A stretch of 64,000 nt of DNA from Aquarana catesbeiana (GCF_042186555.1 NC_133328.1:496771106-496835105); one strand, 5' to 3'. Counted from the stretch's first letter, positions 45,293 through 56,345 are shown. Made by a program: numbers and translations. The notes: generated by a model not told the origin, from the sequence alone.

Positions 45293-45395
45293 CAGTGATG
45301 GCGAACCTTGGCACCCCAACTACACTGCAGAGTGCATGAGCATCATGGGAAATGTATTTCCAAAACATCTGGGGTGCCAAGGTTCACCATCACTG
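45293..45395. mobile_element. 103-bp hAT MITE with 8-bp target duplication
   Basis: CAGTGATGGCGAACCTTGGC and its complement, flanked by perfect CACTATAC at 45,285-45,292 and 45,396-45,403. The right copy of the duplication overlaps the start of the next Tc1 end (actgtgcaaaagc), so the MITE seems to have landed at or beside that element's terminus. Confidence 0.95.
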
Positions 45396-45536
45396 CACTA
45401 TACTGTGCAAAAGCTTTAGGCAGGTGTGAAAAAATGCTTTAAATAAAGAATTCTTTCAGAAATAGAAGTGTTAATATTTTATTTTATCAATTAGCAAAAT
45501 GGAAAGTAAATGAACAGAAGTGAAATCCAACTCAAG

Positions 45537-46350
45537 TCAATATTTGGTGTGACCACCCTTTGCCTTCAAAACAGCATCAATTCTTCTAGGTACGAATGCA
45601 CACTGATTTTGAAGGAACTCGGCAGGTAGGTTGTTCCAAACATCTTGGAGAACTAACCACAGATCTTCTGCGGATGTAAGCTTCCTCAAATCCTTCCGTC
45701 TCCTCATGTAATCCCAGATAGGCGATGATGTTGAGATCAGGGGGCCAGACAATCAATTCCAGGACTCCTTGTTATTCTTTATGCTGAAGATAGTTCTTAA
45801 TCGCATTGGCTGTATGTTTGGGGTTGTTGTCCTGCTGCAGAATAAATTTGGAGCCAATCACACGCTTCGCTGATGTCATGGCATTATAGGTAAGTATCTG
45901 CCTGTATTTCTCAGCATTGAGGACACCATTGATCCTGACCAAATATCCAACTCCATTTGCTAAAATGCAGCCCCAAACTTGCAAGGAACCTCTACCATGC
46001 TTCACTGTTGCTTGCAGACGCTCATTATTGTACCACTCTCCAGCCCTTTTGTGAACAGACTGCCTCCTGCTACACCCAAATATTTTAAATTTTGACTCAG
46101 TGCACCTGTTGCCATTTTTCTGCACCCCAGTTCCTATGTTTTTGTGCATAGTTGAGTCGCTTAGCCCTGTCTCTACATTGGAAGTATAGCTTTCTGGCCA
46201 CAATTCTTCCGTGAAGACCACTTCTAGCCAGACTTCTCTGGATAGTAGATAGGTGTACCTGGGTCCCACTGGTTTCTGCCAGTTCTGTGCTGATGGACAT
46301 TTTCCGATGTTGAAGAGAAGTAAGCATGATGTGTCTTTCATCTGCTGCAG
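45537..46350 (-). pseudogene. Tc1 transposase relic
   Basis: On the minus strand: STIQRSLARSGLHGRIVARK (second HTH) at about 46,240, SKFKIFG with the first Asp region near 46,100, TVKHGRGSLQVWGCI, QQDNNPKHTA (second Asp) at about 45,825, IWDYMRRRKDLRK with the Glu region lost nearby, and the end AVLKAKGGHTKY at 45,537. Frameshifts occur near 46,100 and 45,770. The N-terminal HTH was cut by the insertion at 46,354. Confidence 0.9.
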
Positions 46351-46353
46351 TAA

Positions 46354-46735
46354 AGTGATACTAAAGTCTCTTTTTGTTTTTGTTAAAAATGACAAACATG
46401 TTATACTTACCTGCACTGTGAAGTGGTTTTTCACAGAGCAGCCAAAATCCTCCATTTCTCGGGTCCCTCACCAGCACCCCTGGCCCCTCCCTCCTCTTGA
46501 ATGCCTCGACAGCAAGCAGCTTGCTATGGGGGCACCCAAGCAGAGCCGCAGATCTCTGTGTCCATTCAGACACGGAGCCGTGGTCTAGGCCCCGCCCCCT
46601 CTCCTCATTTGCTCACTGACTTTGATTGACAGCAGTGGGAGCCAATGGCGCTTCACTGCCATCTTAGCCAATAAGGAGGGAGAGTCCCGAACAGCCGAGT
46701 CTCTCGTGCAACATCTACAGGTCAGGTTAGTGGAC
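46354..46735. mobile_element. AGTGATTGTAAA-family MITE, truncated (copy 2)
   Basis: It starts AGTGATACTAAAGTCTC, then matches the complement of 28,038-28,521 (gtggtttttcacagagcagcc, ctcgggtccctc, tttgattgacagcagtggg) but lacks the last 90 bp or so and the second end. Confidence 0.75.
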
Positions 46736-46744
46736 TAATTGCTG

Positions 46745-48831
46745 CTGAGAGGCTGGAAGGATCTGTTCCTTATAAATAAAATAAGGAGTCCGATATTTCT
46801 TATCTTGCTCTTTCAGCATCATAGTAAGATTTTCCATTCATTGGATTTCTGTTTTCCTGGCAAGCCAATATGATCTAGTTGGAGAGATAGTACTCTTCCA
46901 CAATGCCGGGATACACACCTTCGCTGCAATAAGGAGATGTTTTAAAAGTGAGTTTTTGTATTTTTTCATAGATAAAGGGGCATCATGTAATAAGAAAGCT
47001 GCTGGATTTTCTCCAAGAGACACACCTGTAATTGTTTTGACAGTTTCGGCAACCATCGTCCAGAACTCTTTTAGCCTTGGACATTCCCAAAATATGTGTA
47101 GAAGGGTGCCCTCAGACTCCAGACATCGCCAACAAACATTTGATGCCTGCGGGAATATCCGATGCAGTACTGTTGGTGTTCTATAACATCTAGTAAGGAC
47201 TTTATACCCTCCTTCTTGATACCTACTCACCAATGACTCCTTATGAGCGAACAGTAAAATCCTATCCTTCTGAGCCTGAGAGAATATTACCCCCAGGTTT
47301 CTTTCCCACGATTGTAGGAAATCGAGTTCTTGTGGAGCTTCCAGCCCAATCAGCGAAGCATATAGATGTGACAGCGAATGTCTCACCGGTTCCCCCATTA
47401 AACATAATTGTTCAAACAAGGAAGGTGAGCATACTGCAGTAAGTGTCATTGGCAATGAACAGAGGAGAACACTAAGCTGTGCCCAGCAAAGAAAGTTCAG
47501 ATCAGATGAGAAGTTACGTTCAACCTCTCTGCTCGTCAGGCACCAAAGTGAGGATCTGTTAGGCTCGGCTGAAAGGCTGGTGTGTCTAGAATTGGAGTTA
47601 AAGGGCTCGGATATGGTGAAATAGCGCTGGTTTTAAAGATTTTTTTCGTAATCCGTAAAGTGGCACCGACAGTTGGGTGCATTTTCACATCCTGTGGAAT
47701 GTTCGCGCCTGGAAGCCAGGGAAGTCCTTCCAAGGACAGGGCAACCGTCGCCTGCTTTTGTGGACCCATGGCTTCTTATTTTGAAGCACACACCAGTCAA
47801 CTACCCGTGCCAGATGTGAGGCTTCGTAATATTTACCTGGGTCGGGAAATCCAATCCCTCCTCTTTCCTTGGGGAGCGTCAAGATAGCCCTGCGCATTCT
47901 TGCTGGTTTTCCGGCTCAGATAAACCTCAAGAACCTCGATCGGAGGTCTCAAGAAACCTGGAGGAATTGTAATAGGTAAGGTCTAGAGTAAATATGAACG
48001 TCTTGGCATCACATTCATCTTTATGATATTGGTCCTACCAAACCTGTAAAAACCTCCCTATCCCAACGTTGAAAGTCAAGTTTAAACTGTTGTGCCATCG
48101 GGGCAAAATTAAAGGGGTTGTAAACCCTTGTGTTTTTTCACCTTAATGCATCCTATGCATTAAGGTGAAAAAACACCTGGCAACCATCCCATTTTACTTA
48201 CCTGAGCCCCGTATTTCTCTCGGCGGGAACGCACTGTCCCTCTCTCCACGGGGTCCTGGCTCTTGATTGGATAGATTGATAGCAGCGCAGCCATTGGCTT
48301 CCACTGCTGTCAATCAAATCCAATGACGCGGGCGCCGGGGGTCAGAGCTGAGTCCGGCATTCGTGTCTATGAACGCAAATGCTGGACTCGGAAACGTGCC
48401 CGCAAGGTAACCCCCTGGGAGAGCGCTTCTCCTAGGGGGTTATCTGATGCGGGGAGGAGCCGCAAGAGCTGCCACGGGACCCCAGAAATGGACAATCAGG
48501 GCTACTCTGTGCAAAACAAGCTGCATAGTGGAGGTAAGTATGATATGTTTGTTATTTTAAAAAAATAAAAAACAAGCCTTTTTACACTTTAAGTTCAAAC
48601 ACCCTGTTTTATTTGTTCGGTATATTTGTTCCCAGATAACGTATATGGGATCTGTCCATTTAAAATTAAATTGAGTAACTATCTGAGGTTGAAGGGACGC
48701 ACTCAGCTCCACCCCCATCGCCTCGGATTTGCTGTAGTTCACCTTAAAATTAGACAGCGCTCCATATGTGCGTAACGCTGACAAAAAGGATGGGAGGGAT
48801 CTGACTGGGGAGGTTATAAATAATATCATCC
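46745..48831 (-). pseudogene. L1 (Tx1-like) ORF2 C-terminal fragment
   Basis: From 48,829 leftward: end of RT (LIFITSPVRSLPSF, SNFKVNYSKSEAMGV), then after the MITE at 48,113-48,588 the region FAPMAQQFKLDF and RGGIGFPDPGKYYEASHLAR (about 47,850). The C-terminal half follows (47,455-46,838) with the L1 zinc-knuckle CWRCLESEGTLLHIFWECP. It is 5'-truncated inside RT, as is usual for L1 copies, and carries frameshifts. The 3' UTR end near 46,745 is not sharply visible. Confidence 0.88.
48113..48588. mobile_element. AGTGATTGTAAA-family MITE (copy 3) in L1
   Basis: TTAA at 48,109-48,112 and 48,589-48,592. Left end AGGGGTTGTAAACC, right end complement AAGTGTAAA. The stem caccttaatgcat/atgcattaaggtg lies at 48,140-48,172. 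Removing it plus one TTAA rejoins the L1 frame (VFELNFAPMAQQF). Confidence 0.88.
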
Positions 48832-48936
48832 AGTTTTAAGCCTCCTACACAGCTGTTTCTTTTTCAGTTAATGACTGTGTTTTAACCTACATATGACATT
48901 GATCATCATTAGCTTCTACATGGTATAATTGGTTAA

Positions 48937-50086
48937 CCACTTCAAAACCAGGCACTTTCGCCCCTTCATGCCAAGGACAATTTTCAGTTTTCAGTGCTGT
49001 CGCACTTTGAATGACAATTGCACGGTCATGCAACACTGTACCCAAACTAAATTTTTATCCTTTTCTTCTCACAAATAGAGCTTTCTTTTGGTGGTATTTG
49101 ACCACCTCTGGGGTTTTTATTTTTTGCTAAACAAGCTAAAAAAGACCGAAATTTTTGAAAAAAAAAGTTTTCCTTAATCTCTCTCATAAAATTTTGTTTT
49201 CGCCTTCACTGACGGGCACTGATGAGCCAGCACTGATGGGCACGGATGAGGTGGCACTGATTGGCACTGATGAGTTGGCACTAATAAGGTGGCATTGATG
49301 GGCACTGATGAGGAGGCACCGATACGTAGAAATGATGGGCACTGATAGGCGACAGTGATATGCAGTACTGATGGGCACTGATAGACAGCACTGATGGGCA
49401 CTGATGGGCACTGGCAGGCGGCACTGATGGACAGTGACAGGTGGCACTGACCGGCGGCACTGATGGGCACTGATAGGTGTCACTAATTGGCACTGATTGG
49501 CACTGACAGATGGCACTGATGGACACTAATAGATGGCACTGATGGGCAGCATTGATGATGAGGTACTGACAGGTGTTACTGCGGGGCACTGATTGGCACT
49601 GTGATGGGCACTTATTGGCACTGTGGTGGGCTGTGATTGGCACTGTGGTGGGCACTGATTTGCACTGTGGTGGGCACTGACAGACTTTATTGATGGGGCA
49701 CTACTGGCAGCTGTTGGGCACTGATTGGCAGCTGATGGGCACATCTGATGGGGGCTGTGCTGATAATCAGTGTGCTGCTTATCAGCACAGAACCCCCTCT
49801 GACAGGGGGAGCCACCGATTGGCTCTCCCTGTCAACGCGAACCGAGGAATGCTGTTTACCGGCACTTCCTGGTTCACGCGATGATCAGCTGTGATTAATC
49901 ACAGCTGATCACGTGGTAAGAAGCCTCTGTCAGAGGCTCCTTACCACAATCAGTGATGCGGTGTGTCAGACTGACACGCCGCACTAGTGGTTGCCACGCT
50001 GTGCGCCGGCAAGTTATATGACACCCAGTCAGTATAACAGAACCACCGCTCAGCCGTCAATCTGCTATAAGTCGGGAGGGAAGTGG
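48937..50086. mobile_element. TTAA-flanked MITE, CCACTTC family (copy 5) with minisatellite
   Basis: TTAA at 48,933-48,936 and 50,087-50,090. Ends CCACTTCAAAACC and GGGAGGGAAGTGG. Interior blocks at 49,000-49,130 match the other copies; then a tandem array (49,203-49,760) and a GC-rich tail with stems. The Tc1 flank (ataattgg / tcatacacc) rejoins on excision. Non-coding. Confidence 0.88.
49203..49760. repeat. ggcactgat minisatellite
   Basis: Dozens of 9-24 bp units built from ggcactgatggg variants. On the minus strand the array reads as Ser/Pro/His/Cys-rich frames (PISAHQC motifs) in all frames; these are repeat artefacts. Confidence 0.92.
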
Positions 50087-50428
50087 TTAATCATACACCT
50101 CACTCTAATCCTACAAAAAATCCCTGACTTTGTGCTTGTGTACAAAGTGTGCAAGTGTAAGGACTGATGCTGGTTTGAAGCCAAAATGGTGTAGTCACAC
50201 CAAATATTAATTTGATTTAGATTTTTCTTCTGTTCACTCACTTTGCATTTTGTAAATTGATAAAAATCATTGAAATATATATTTTTGAAAGCATTCTTAC
50301 TTTACAGCATTTATTCACACAGGCCCAAAACTTTGGCATAGTACTGCATTATAAATGTATAACTTGTGAGTGCACACATCCACGTCCACTAAAAATGAGA
50401 ACTGTGTGTTGGTCATTGGAGACAAATA

Positions 50429-50875
50429 CAATGTCTTGAAAAAGTATTCATACCCCTTGAAGTTTTCCACATTTTGTCATGTTACAACCAAAAACGTAAA
50501 TGTATTTTATTGGGATTTTATGTGATAGACCAACACAAAGTGACACATAATTGTGAAGCGAAGGGAAAATAATCAATGGTTTTCAAAATTTTTTACAAAT
50601 TAATATCTGAAAAGTGTGGTGTGCATTTGTATTCAGCCGCCCTAAATCAATACTTTGTAGAACCACTTTTCGTTTCAATTACAGCTGCAAGCCTTTTTAG
50701 TTATGTCTCTCTACCAGCTTTGCACATCTAGAGAGTGAATTGTTTGCCCATTCTTATATGCCACTTCGTGTTGGTCTATCACATAAAACCCCAAGAAAAT
50801 ACATTTACGTTTTTGGTTGTAACATGATAAAATGCAGAAAATTTCAAGGGGTAGGAATACTTTTTCAATTCAGTG
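50429..50875. mobile_element. Tc1-derived MITE, 447 bp
   Basis: Both ends (CTTGAAAAAGTATTCATACC; GGGGTAGGAATACTTTTTCAA) match the Tc1 at 1-2,448, flanked by TA at 50,427 and 50,876. The interior keeps a scrap of the transposase 3' end in reverse (ccagctttgcacatctagag) beside normal flank, so it arose by internal deletion with rearrangement. Confidence 0.92.
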
Positions 50876-51124
50876 TACAATGCAAGCCTATCAAACACTA
50901 GTAGCATTTCTGATCCCTCTCTACTCTATCCAAAAAAACAAAATGAAAAAGGTTTGCCTTTAGTTATACTTTAACACTGATGTGGTCCTAAAAAATGTAT
51001 ATAAATGATGCATCTGGATGAGGTCATTTACCCCCATAGGTCTTCAAGGAGCTGTGCTCAGAACTTTCTAAGGTATTGTTTCTATTTTTTCGGACACCTT
51101 GAGGGCTGGCTTGCTACAAAACAA

Positions 51125-51540
51125 ATGTGCTAACTATATTTAAATAGGTATAAAGGTTTTCACTTAGTAATTACAGACCTGTAAGTTTTAACTTCTATTA
51201 TAGAGAAGATAATTGAGGAATTGGTAGGGGCCATATACAAGAGTATCTGCTAGAAAATAATATAAAAAATAGCATGGATTTCTAAAAGAAAGATGTTGCC
51301 AAACAAATCTGCTTTCCTTTTATGAATAAGTAAGCAAAAATTCAAAGAAAAGGATGCCTGTGAAGTGTTTGATGTGTAAGAATTTAGATCTATAGATATT
51401 GAAAATTCAGTCCGTGAACTGATATAAAACTGGATTAAAGACTGCATTTAGAGAATAATAATTAATGATTCATACTCTGAATGGTCTAAGGTTGTTAGTG
51501 GTACATCCCATGGTTCAGTTTTAAGACCATTACTTTTTAG
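51125..51540 (+). pseudogene. LINE reverse-transcriptase relic (CR1/L2-like), part 1
   Basis: With stops ignored, the plus strand reads as LINE RT: SIIEKIIEELVG, IENSVRELI, VSGTSHGSVLRPLLF at 51,495-51,540, the block before the catalytic FADD box. An L1 insertion follows immediately; the same frame resumes at about 55,718. Very old, many stops. Confidence 0.7.
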
Positions 51541-54115
51541 TTTTTTTTTTTTTTTAACTCTATATTTTATTTTTCCAAATACAAAGAATACATTTTTTTA
51601 TACATATAAACAGGTAAGTAAATAACATTGTTGCTGCCTGCATATCACAGAGTGCAATTTAATACATTGTAATTCAATTTTTATTACATACATATGACTA
51701 ATTGTCAAACAGATCCGTACAAAGAGTAACAGAGCATAACAAAGAGAAAAAGAAAGAAAGAAAAAACACATATGGATTCTCTTCCTGTCTCTAATATATC
51801 TGTATTACGTTCGTGTATACACATATACACATACATCCTTATACGCACCTATACACGCACACATATACATACATAAATATGTTTTCCCCCTCTTCTTCCC
51901 CCAGAGCATTTCACAAATGCCATTTACCAAGGAGAGAAGAGGAAAAAAAAAAAAAAAAAAAGGAAAAGCTAGTTTAAGTTTTCTCGCTCTCTCTCCCCTC
52001 TCCCTAAGACCCCACCTGCCCTCCAAGAGCACATCCGTATTCCCTGGTACACACCAGAAGGGATTATGAATTCCATTTTTTATTGAATTTCTCCACCTTA
52101 CCCTGTATAATATCGCAGTGCCTTTTTCCATAGCATATATCTCTATTTTTTTTAAACCATAACGAGATGGGGGGGAGGGGTGATTCTTGCTTCCAGACTG
52201 CCAGGATACAGGCCTTTGCCGCATTCAGAAGGTGAGCCACTAGAGAGTTCCGGTATCTATGCTTAGAGAGGTCCAAAAGATGAAGAAGATATCTTGCTGG
52301 GTTGAGGCCCAGGTTGTACGCTGTTAATTGTCTTACAGTATCTCGCACTTTAGACCAGAAATCCACTATCTTCCTACATGACCAAAAAATATGGAGCATG
52401 TTGCCCTCTGACTCTCCACACCGCCAGCATTTATTCGTCCTCTCCGGGTACCTTTTTTTCTATTAATGATGGAACTTTGTACCACCTTGTAAGAATTTTG
52501 TAAGATAGCTCTTGGTATTGACTGGCTATTGAGGAGTGATGGGCAAAGTGTAGAATATAACTCCGTTGCTCCTTAGAGAGTGTAATGTCTAGATCTCTTT
52601 CCCATTTCAAAAGGAATCTTGGGACAAAGTCTTCAGGAGGATCTATTAGTATTTTATATACCTCCGATACCCCATGTGCAGAGGGCTTTTCTAGAAGACA
52701 TAGATTTATATGTATTTGTATGTAATGGTGTATTTAAACGATCTGATCTCTCCCCCCCGTTAAGAGAAGTTAGGAAATGTGTAAGCTGCTGCAAATGCTG
52801 CTGCAAATTTACCCTGGCACATAATTTGCTTAAAACGACTGTCTGCATAACCAGGGGGAAATAATGGGTTCCCCAAAACTGGATGGAGCCTGGTAATTTC
52901 TCCATCAAATTTTGAGAAGAAATGGCTCTGTTGGATTACTTTTAAGGTTGCCCCTATCAGGGGGTGATATCTTAGAGTTCCCAGAGTTTTTAACCGAAGC
53001 CATGGCAGACATCGGAGTGGAATCTCTGTAAATGATTGTTCAATTGCTATCCAGGTTTTGTGTCCCTCGGCTCTGCACCAAGCAAGTACCCTGGCAAGGT
53101 GTGCTGCTTTATAGTATCTTATCGCATCTGGAAAGGCCATGCCCCCTCTGGCCTTTGACATAGCCAGCAGGTTGAACGATAGACGGGGATGCTTTTTTGC
53201 CAAAATAAATCTAATAAAGGCGCTGCATAGTGATTTCAGAAAGGACTCTGGGATAGATATTGGCAAGGTCTGGAAAAGGTACAGTAATCTTGGTAAAATG
53301 TTCATTTTGAGGATGGCGTTCCTACCCATCCATGTATAAGGACCTTTATTCCATCTTTCCAAGTCAAAGGAGAGTTCCCGTAATAACGGTGGAAAATTTG
53401 TTTGGAAGAGTTTGTCTATTGAGAAGATCAGTTTGACTCCTAGGTATGTCAGAGATGACGCAACCCATGGAAAGGAGAATGACGATTGAAGAGCCTGTAT
53501 ACGTGCATTTGACAGCGTAATGTTTAATATTTCTGATTTTTGAGTGTTAATTTTAAAATTGGAAATTAAGCTATATTGGTCAAACTCCTTTACAAGATTT
53601 GGTAGCGTGGTTTCTGGTGAAGTAATGAAAAACAGTATGTCATCTGCATAAGCCGCAGTTTTATGTTCCGTTTTGTCGATCACACAACCTTGAATATCGA
53701 TATTTTGTCGAACATGATGCAAAAATGGTTCAAGAGTTAATATAAAAATCATTGGGGACAAAGGGCATCCCTGCCTAGTACCGTTGCTCATGCTAAAAAA
53801 TGGGGAGGTCACCTCTTTAATTCTTACCGCTGCGGATGGAGCGAAGTATATAGCCTCTATCCATTTACTGAATGCTTTCCCGACTCCCATATGGGACAGC
53901 GTCTCCTTCAGAAATGTCCAATCCACCCTGTCAAAGGCTTTTTCAGCATCGGAGGATAACAGGCATAATGGTATTTTACGAGAGTTAGCCAGATGGATAA
54001 TGTCTAGAGCTCTAATAGTATTATCTTTTGCCTCTTTGGTAGGCATAAAGCCTACCTGGTCAGAGTGGATGAGAGTCTGAAGGAGAGGCTGTAGCCTTGT
54101 AGCTAATACCCTTGT

Positions 54116-54599
54116 TATTCTGACTCCGATTGTTGTGAAGCGATCTATCCCTTGTGAGATCTCTATGCCTGGCCTGTATAAGTAGATAAAATCACTGAAG
54201 ACAATCCTAATCAGATAGTTTGAACTCACCAAATACCAATTCCATCCACAAGATGCCTTTATTCTGAACATCAGGTTACAGCAGATGACAGGATACAAAC
54301 AGATGCACAGGTTGTGGTATTTATGCGGTCAAAAGATGATACTGTCTGTAGCTTACTTATGCAGAATACATGTGGCTTGTTAACTGCATAGATGACACAG
54401 GAGGTATAAACTCAAGAAGAAGGGTGGAGCATTACATTCAAAGGAAGTGTGTCATAACATAAGGGAAAAATAAACTTGAGAGACAAGTGTATTACCACAA
54501 AGGGTCACTAGATGGCAGCATGTAAACTAAACATAAAAGTCCCTAGAAAATGGTTAGGAAAACAATATATATAAATTCTATGCCCTGTGGGGCAGCACA
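54116..54599 (-). repeat. BEL/Pao 3' LTR
   Basis: Read on the minus strand it starts TGTGCTGCCCCACAGGG after a purine run (gatggggag, the likely polypurine tract). It has a TATA-like cataaatacc and an AATAAA polyadenylation signal near 54,258, and ends ...GTCAGAATA at 54,116. The end was set by the 5-bp target duplication, not by a CA terminus. Confidence 0.78.
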
Positions 54600-54833
54600 C
54601 TCCCCATCTGGCATTGGTAAATGTCACTATATATATCAGAACGGTAGTGATACAACTGCAAATAACATCAGTGTAATTTGCTGGATATCTTGAAGACCTG
54701 AAAGACATAAAGAACATGCATATAATGCAAAAACAACAACTATTAATTCAAGGCTTCAAGATATGTCAACTTAAGTCCAAGACACTTTTTTCTTGAAGTC
54801 GCAGGTAGGATCCAGCAGCCTAGGCAAACAAGT

Positions 54834-55601
54834 TCATTCTCCAAAGGGCAAGAGCAGAATAAGTTCCGTGATAGGTCTGATGAAGGTCTTTACAGTCCAT
54901 TGTCTTGAAACCTCCACCTTACGTACCTTACCATCACCACTAGGAACGCTTTTTACAATGAGTCCCATGGACCATTCAATTTTTTCAGCTTGCTGGTCCT
55001 TGAGCAAAACAAGGTCTCCAACTTGGAGGTTAGGGTTCAGATCAGAGGCAAAGGTCTTGACTTCAGGACGAATCTCTGGATCTTTGTCAGGTTCTACAAT
55101 ACTGAAGACTTTAGCTGTGGTTTCCTCTGGATGATCCAGCAGGAATTCAGGACCTGTTACCCAAGGAGAATTTGCAAAGACACTTGCAGACACTGGCTTG
55201 GTGGCATCAGCTGCAGGGTTGTCTTGAAACCCGAAGGTGTCTTTTAATAAGTCCCACCGTAGGCCCAGACATCTCTGTACAGGTGGTATGTCCATTTCCA
55301 GATTCAAGTCTTTAAACCCTGTGGCATGATCGGCAGGTTGAAAGGCTTTCATAACAGCAACACTATTTGAGGCAATCTTGTGTAGTCTGAGGTTAGCCTC
55401 AGAAAGCATACCTTGTTTCCTTTTGAGCAGGTCTATGGCTTCTTCGTCTGTAGGTAAAGATTTAAGTCTGTCGTTCACAAAGAAGTCTCTCTCAACGAAG
55501 TATCGAGCATCTTCGCCATACTCCTTTTCCCCTTCAAGGACAGTCCTTCGTAAACCGTATGTTGCAACAGCGGGTGAGGGACTATTTCCGAAAACATGTA
55601 C
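54834..55601 (-). pseudogene. BEL/Pao pol fragment
   Basis: Starting at VHVFGNSPSPAVATYGLRR (about 55,600-55,545) and passing through a frame step into the 214-codon frame 55,478-54,834: LPTDEEAIDLLKRKQ, LRLHKIASNS and LGLRWDLLKDTF, the RT-to-RNase H part of BEL pol. A jump follows (after VSASVFANSPWVTGPEFLL) to the C-terminal end of integrase (LQVGDLVLLKDQ, RQWTVKTFIRPITEL), so an internal deletion removed most of RNase H and integrase. It cannot be functional. Confidence 0.88.
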
Positions 55602-55717
55602 GGCAGCACACTTGTAAAAATTTTTAAATCAACGTAAGGAAACGTAACGTAAGTAAGGAAATAGGTCTATAGTTTTTGCATTGGGCATGGTCCTTGCCCT
55701 CCTTAGGGATGACTACA

Positions 55718-55857
55718 ATATATTTTTTTTTTTAATATTATAGTGTTTGGAATGAAAGTTATAATTTTTTTGTTTACAGATGACATATCGCTGTGTAGTG
55801 CAATACATTTATTCTGGGACATCTCCAATTTACAAGCTAACCTAAAGGCTCAGTTTG
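55718..55857 (+). pseudogene. LINE reverse-transcriptase relic, part 2
   Basis: It continues part 1 after the first L1: the frame reads FLFTDDISLCSAIHLFWDI (T replaces A in the FADD box) and LQANLKAQF, then the L1 target duplication. Part 3 starts at 63,898. Confidence 0.72.
55841..55857. repeat. 17-bp target-site duplication, left copy
   Basis: CCTAAAGGCTCAGTTTG is repeated exactly at 63,898-63,914 and brackets the full-length L1. Confidence 0.95.
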
Positions 55858-56345
55858 TTTTCAATCTTAGTTTATTTTCAAAAGTAAGAACACAAAGAAT
55901 ATAACAGAAAAATACCATTCTTTACAGTTTGGCAACACATATAGTATACATAGAATAGTGAGGTGTACTTTACCCATGTATAAACAGGAGTGATCATTTT
56001 AACATACAGCTTTCGGTGAACTACTGGTATATCATATTGTATATTGAAATCTTTATTCTAAGAGAGGAATAATATACGGGTGGGGGCCAACATATAATGA
56101 ACCTTGTAGTTTCGCGGGTTGGTGTTATCTGAGGGTTCCCTCTCAACGAATTAGACTGCTGTAGAAGTCTTTTATTCACCTATTATAGATAATCAAGTCA
56201 TTTAGCTAGTCCAAAGATATGATCTTTAACTATATATGTGAGTGGTCGGTTCAGTACTTAACAAAGAGGAGACAGAAAAAGTCAGAAATAAGAACGTGAG
56301 TAGAAGTGTGGGATGGTACCTGAGGCACCAGGCACTCCAGCATGG

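Larger units (their letters stand above)
45396..50346 (-). mobile_element. Tc1/mariner transposon holding several later insertions
   Basis: The left end ACTGTGCAAAAGCTTTAGGC and right end CCCAAAACTTTGGCATAGTAC form a decayed inverted pair nearly 5 kb apart. Tc1 sequence remains at 45,404-46,350 (coding), about 48,832-48,936 and 50,091-50,346 (5' flank, minus strand). Inserted between are a truncated AGTGATTGTAAA MITE, an L1 fragment with its own MITE, and a CCACTTC MITE. Confidence 0.85.
54116..55610 (-). mobile_element. BEL/Pao LTR retrotransposon, heavily deleted
   Basis: Flanked by a perfect 5-bp duplication CTTGT (54,111-54,115 and 55,611-55,615). On the minus strand it has one full 3' LTR (54,599-54,116, 484 bp, starting TGTGCTGCC). 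At the other edge only the first nine bases of the LTR (TGTGCTGCC) remain, joined straight to mid-pol. Removing the unit and one duplication restores L1 ORF2 in frame. The 5' LTR, gag and much of pol are absent. Confidence 0.88.
51541..55717 (-). mobile_element. L1 (Tx1-like), 5'-truncated, interrupted by BEL/Pao
   Basis: The 3' end is a T run on the plus strand (about 51,539-51,555), that is a poly(A) tail. L1 sequence runs to 54,110 and resumes at 55,616-55,717 (VIPKEGKDHAQCKNYRPIS). The 5' truncation lies near 55,717. A BEL/Pao copy fills 54,116-55,610. The 3' UTR has a (ca/ta)n stretch at 51,815-51,870. Confidence 0.88.
52064..55717 (-). pseudogene. L1 ORF2 fragment: RT and C-terminal domain
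   Basis: A long open frame (about 54,110-52,760) has LSSDAEKAFDRVDW, NGTRQGCPLSP, AAYADDILFF (catalytic YADD), ISNFKINTQKSEIL and RGGMAFPDAIRYYKAAHLAR. The end (52,430-52,064) carries the zinc-knuckle CWRCGESEGNMLHIFWSC. The endonuclease and ORF1 are missing through 5' truncation. The BEL insertion sits between DLKIFT and VLATRLQP; frameshifts occur near 52,400-52,760 and 55,640. Confidence 0.9.

Noticed and set aside
49174..49744. Several Ser/Pro/His/Cys-rich ORFs on the minus strand
   Set aside because: They are readings of the ggcactgat minisatellite in several frames.
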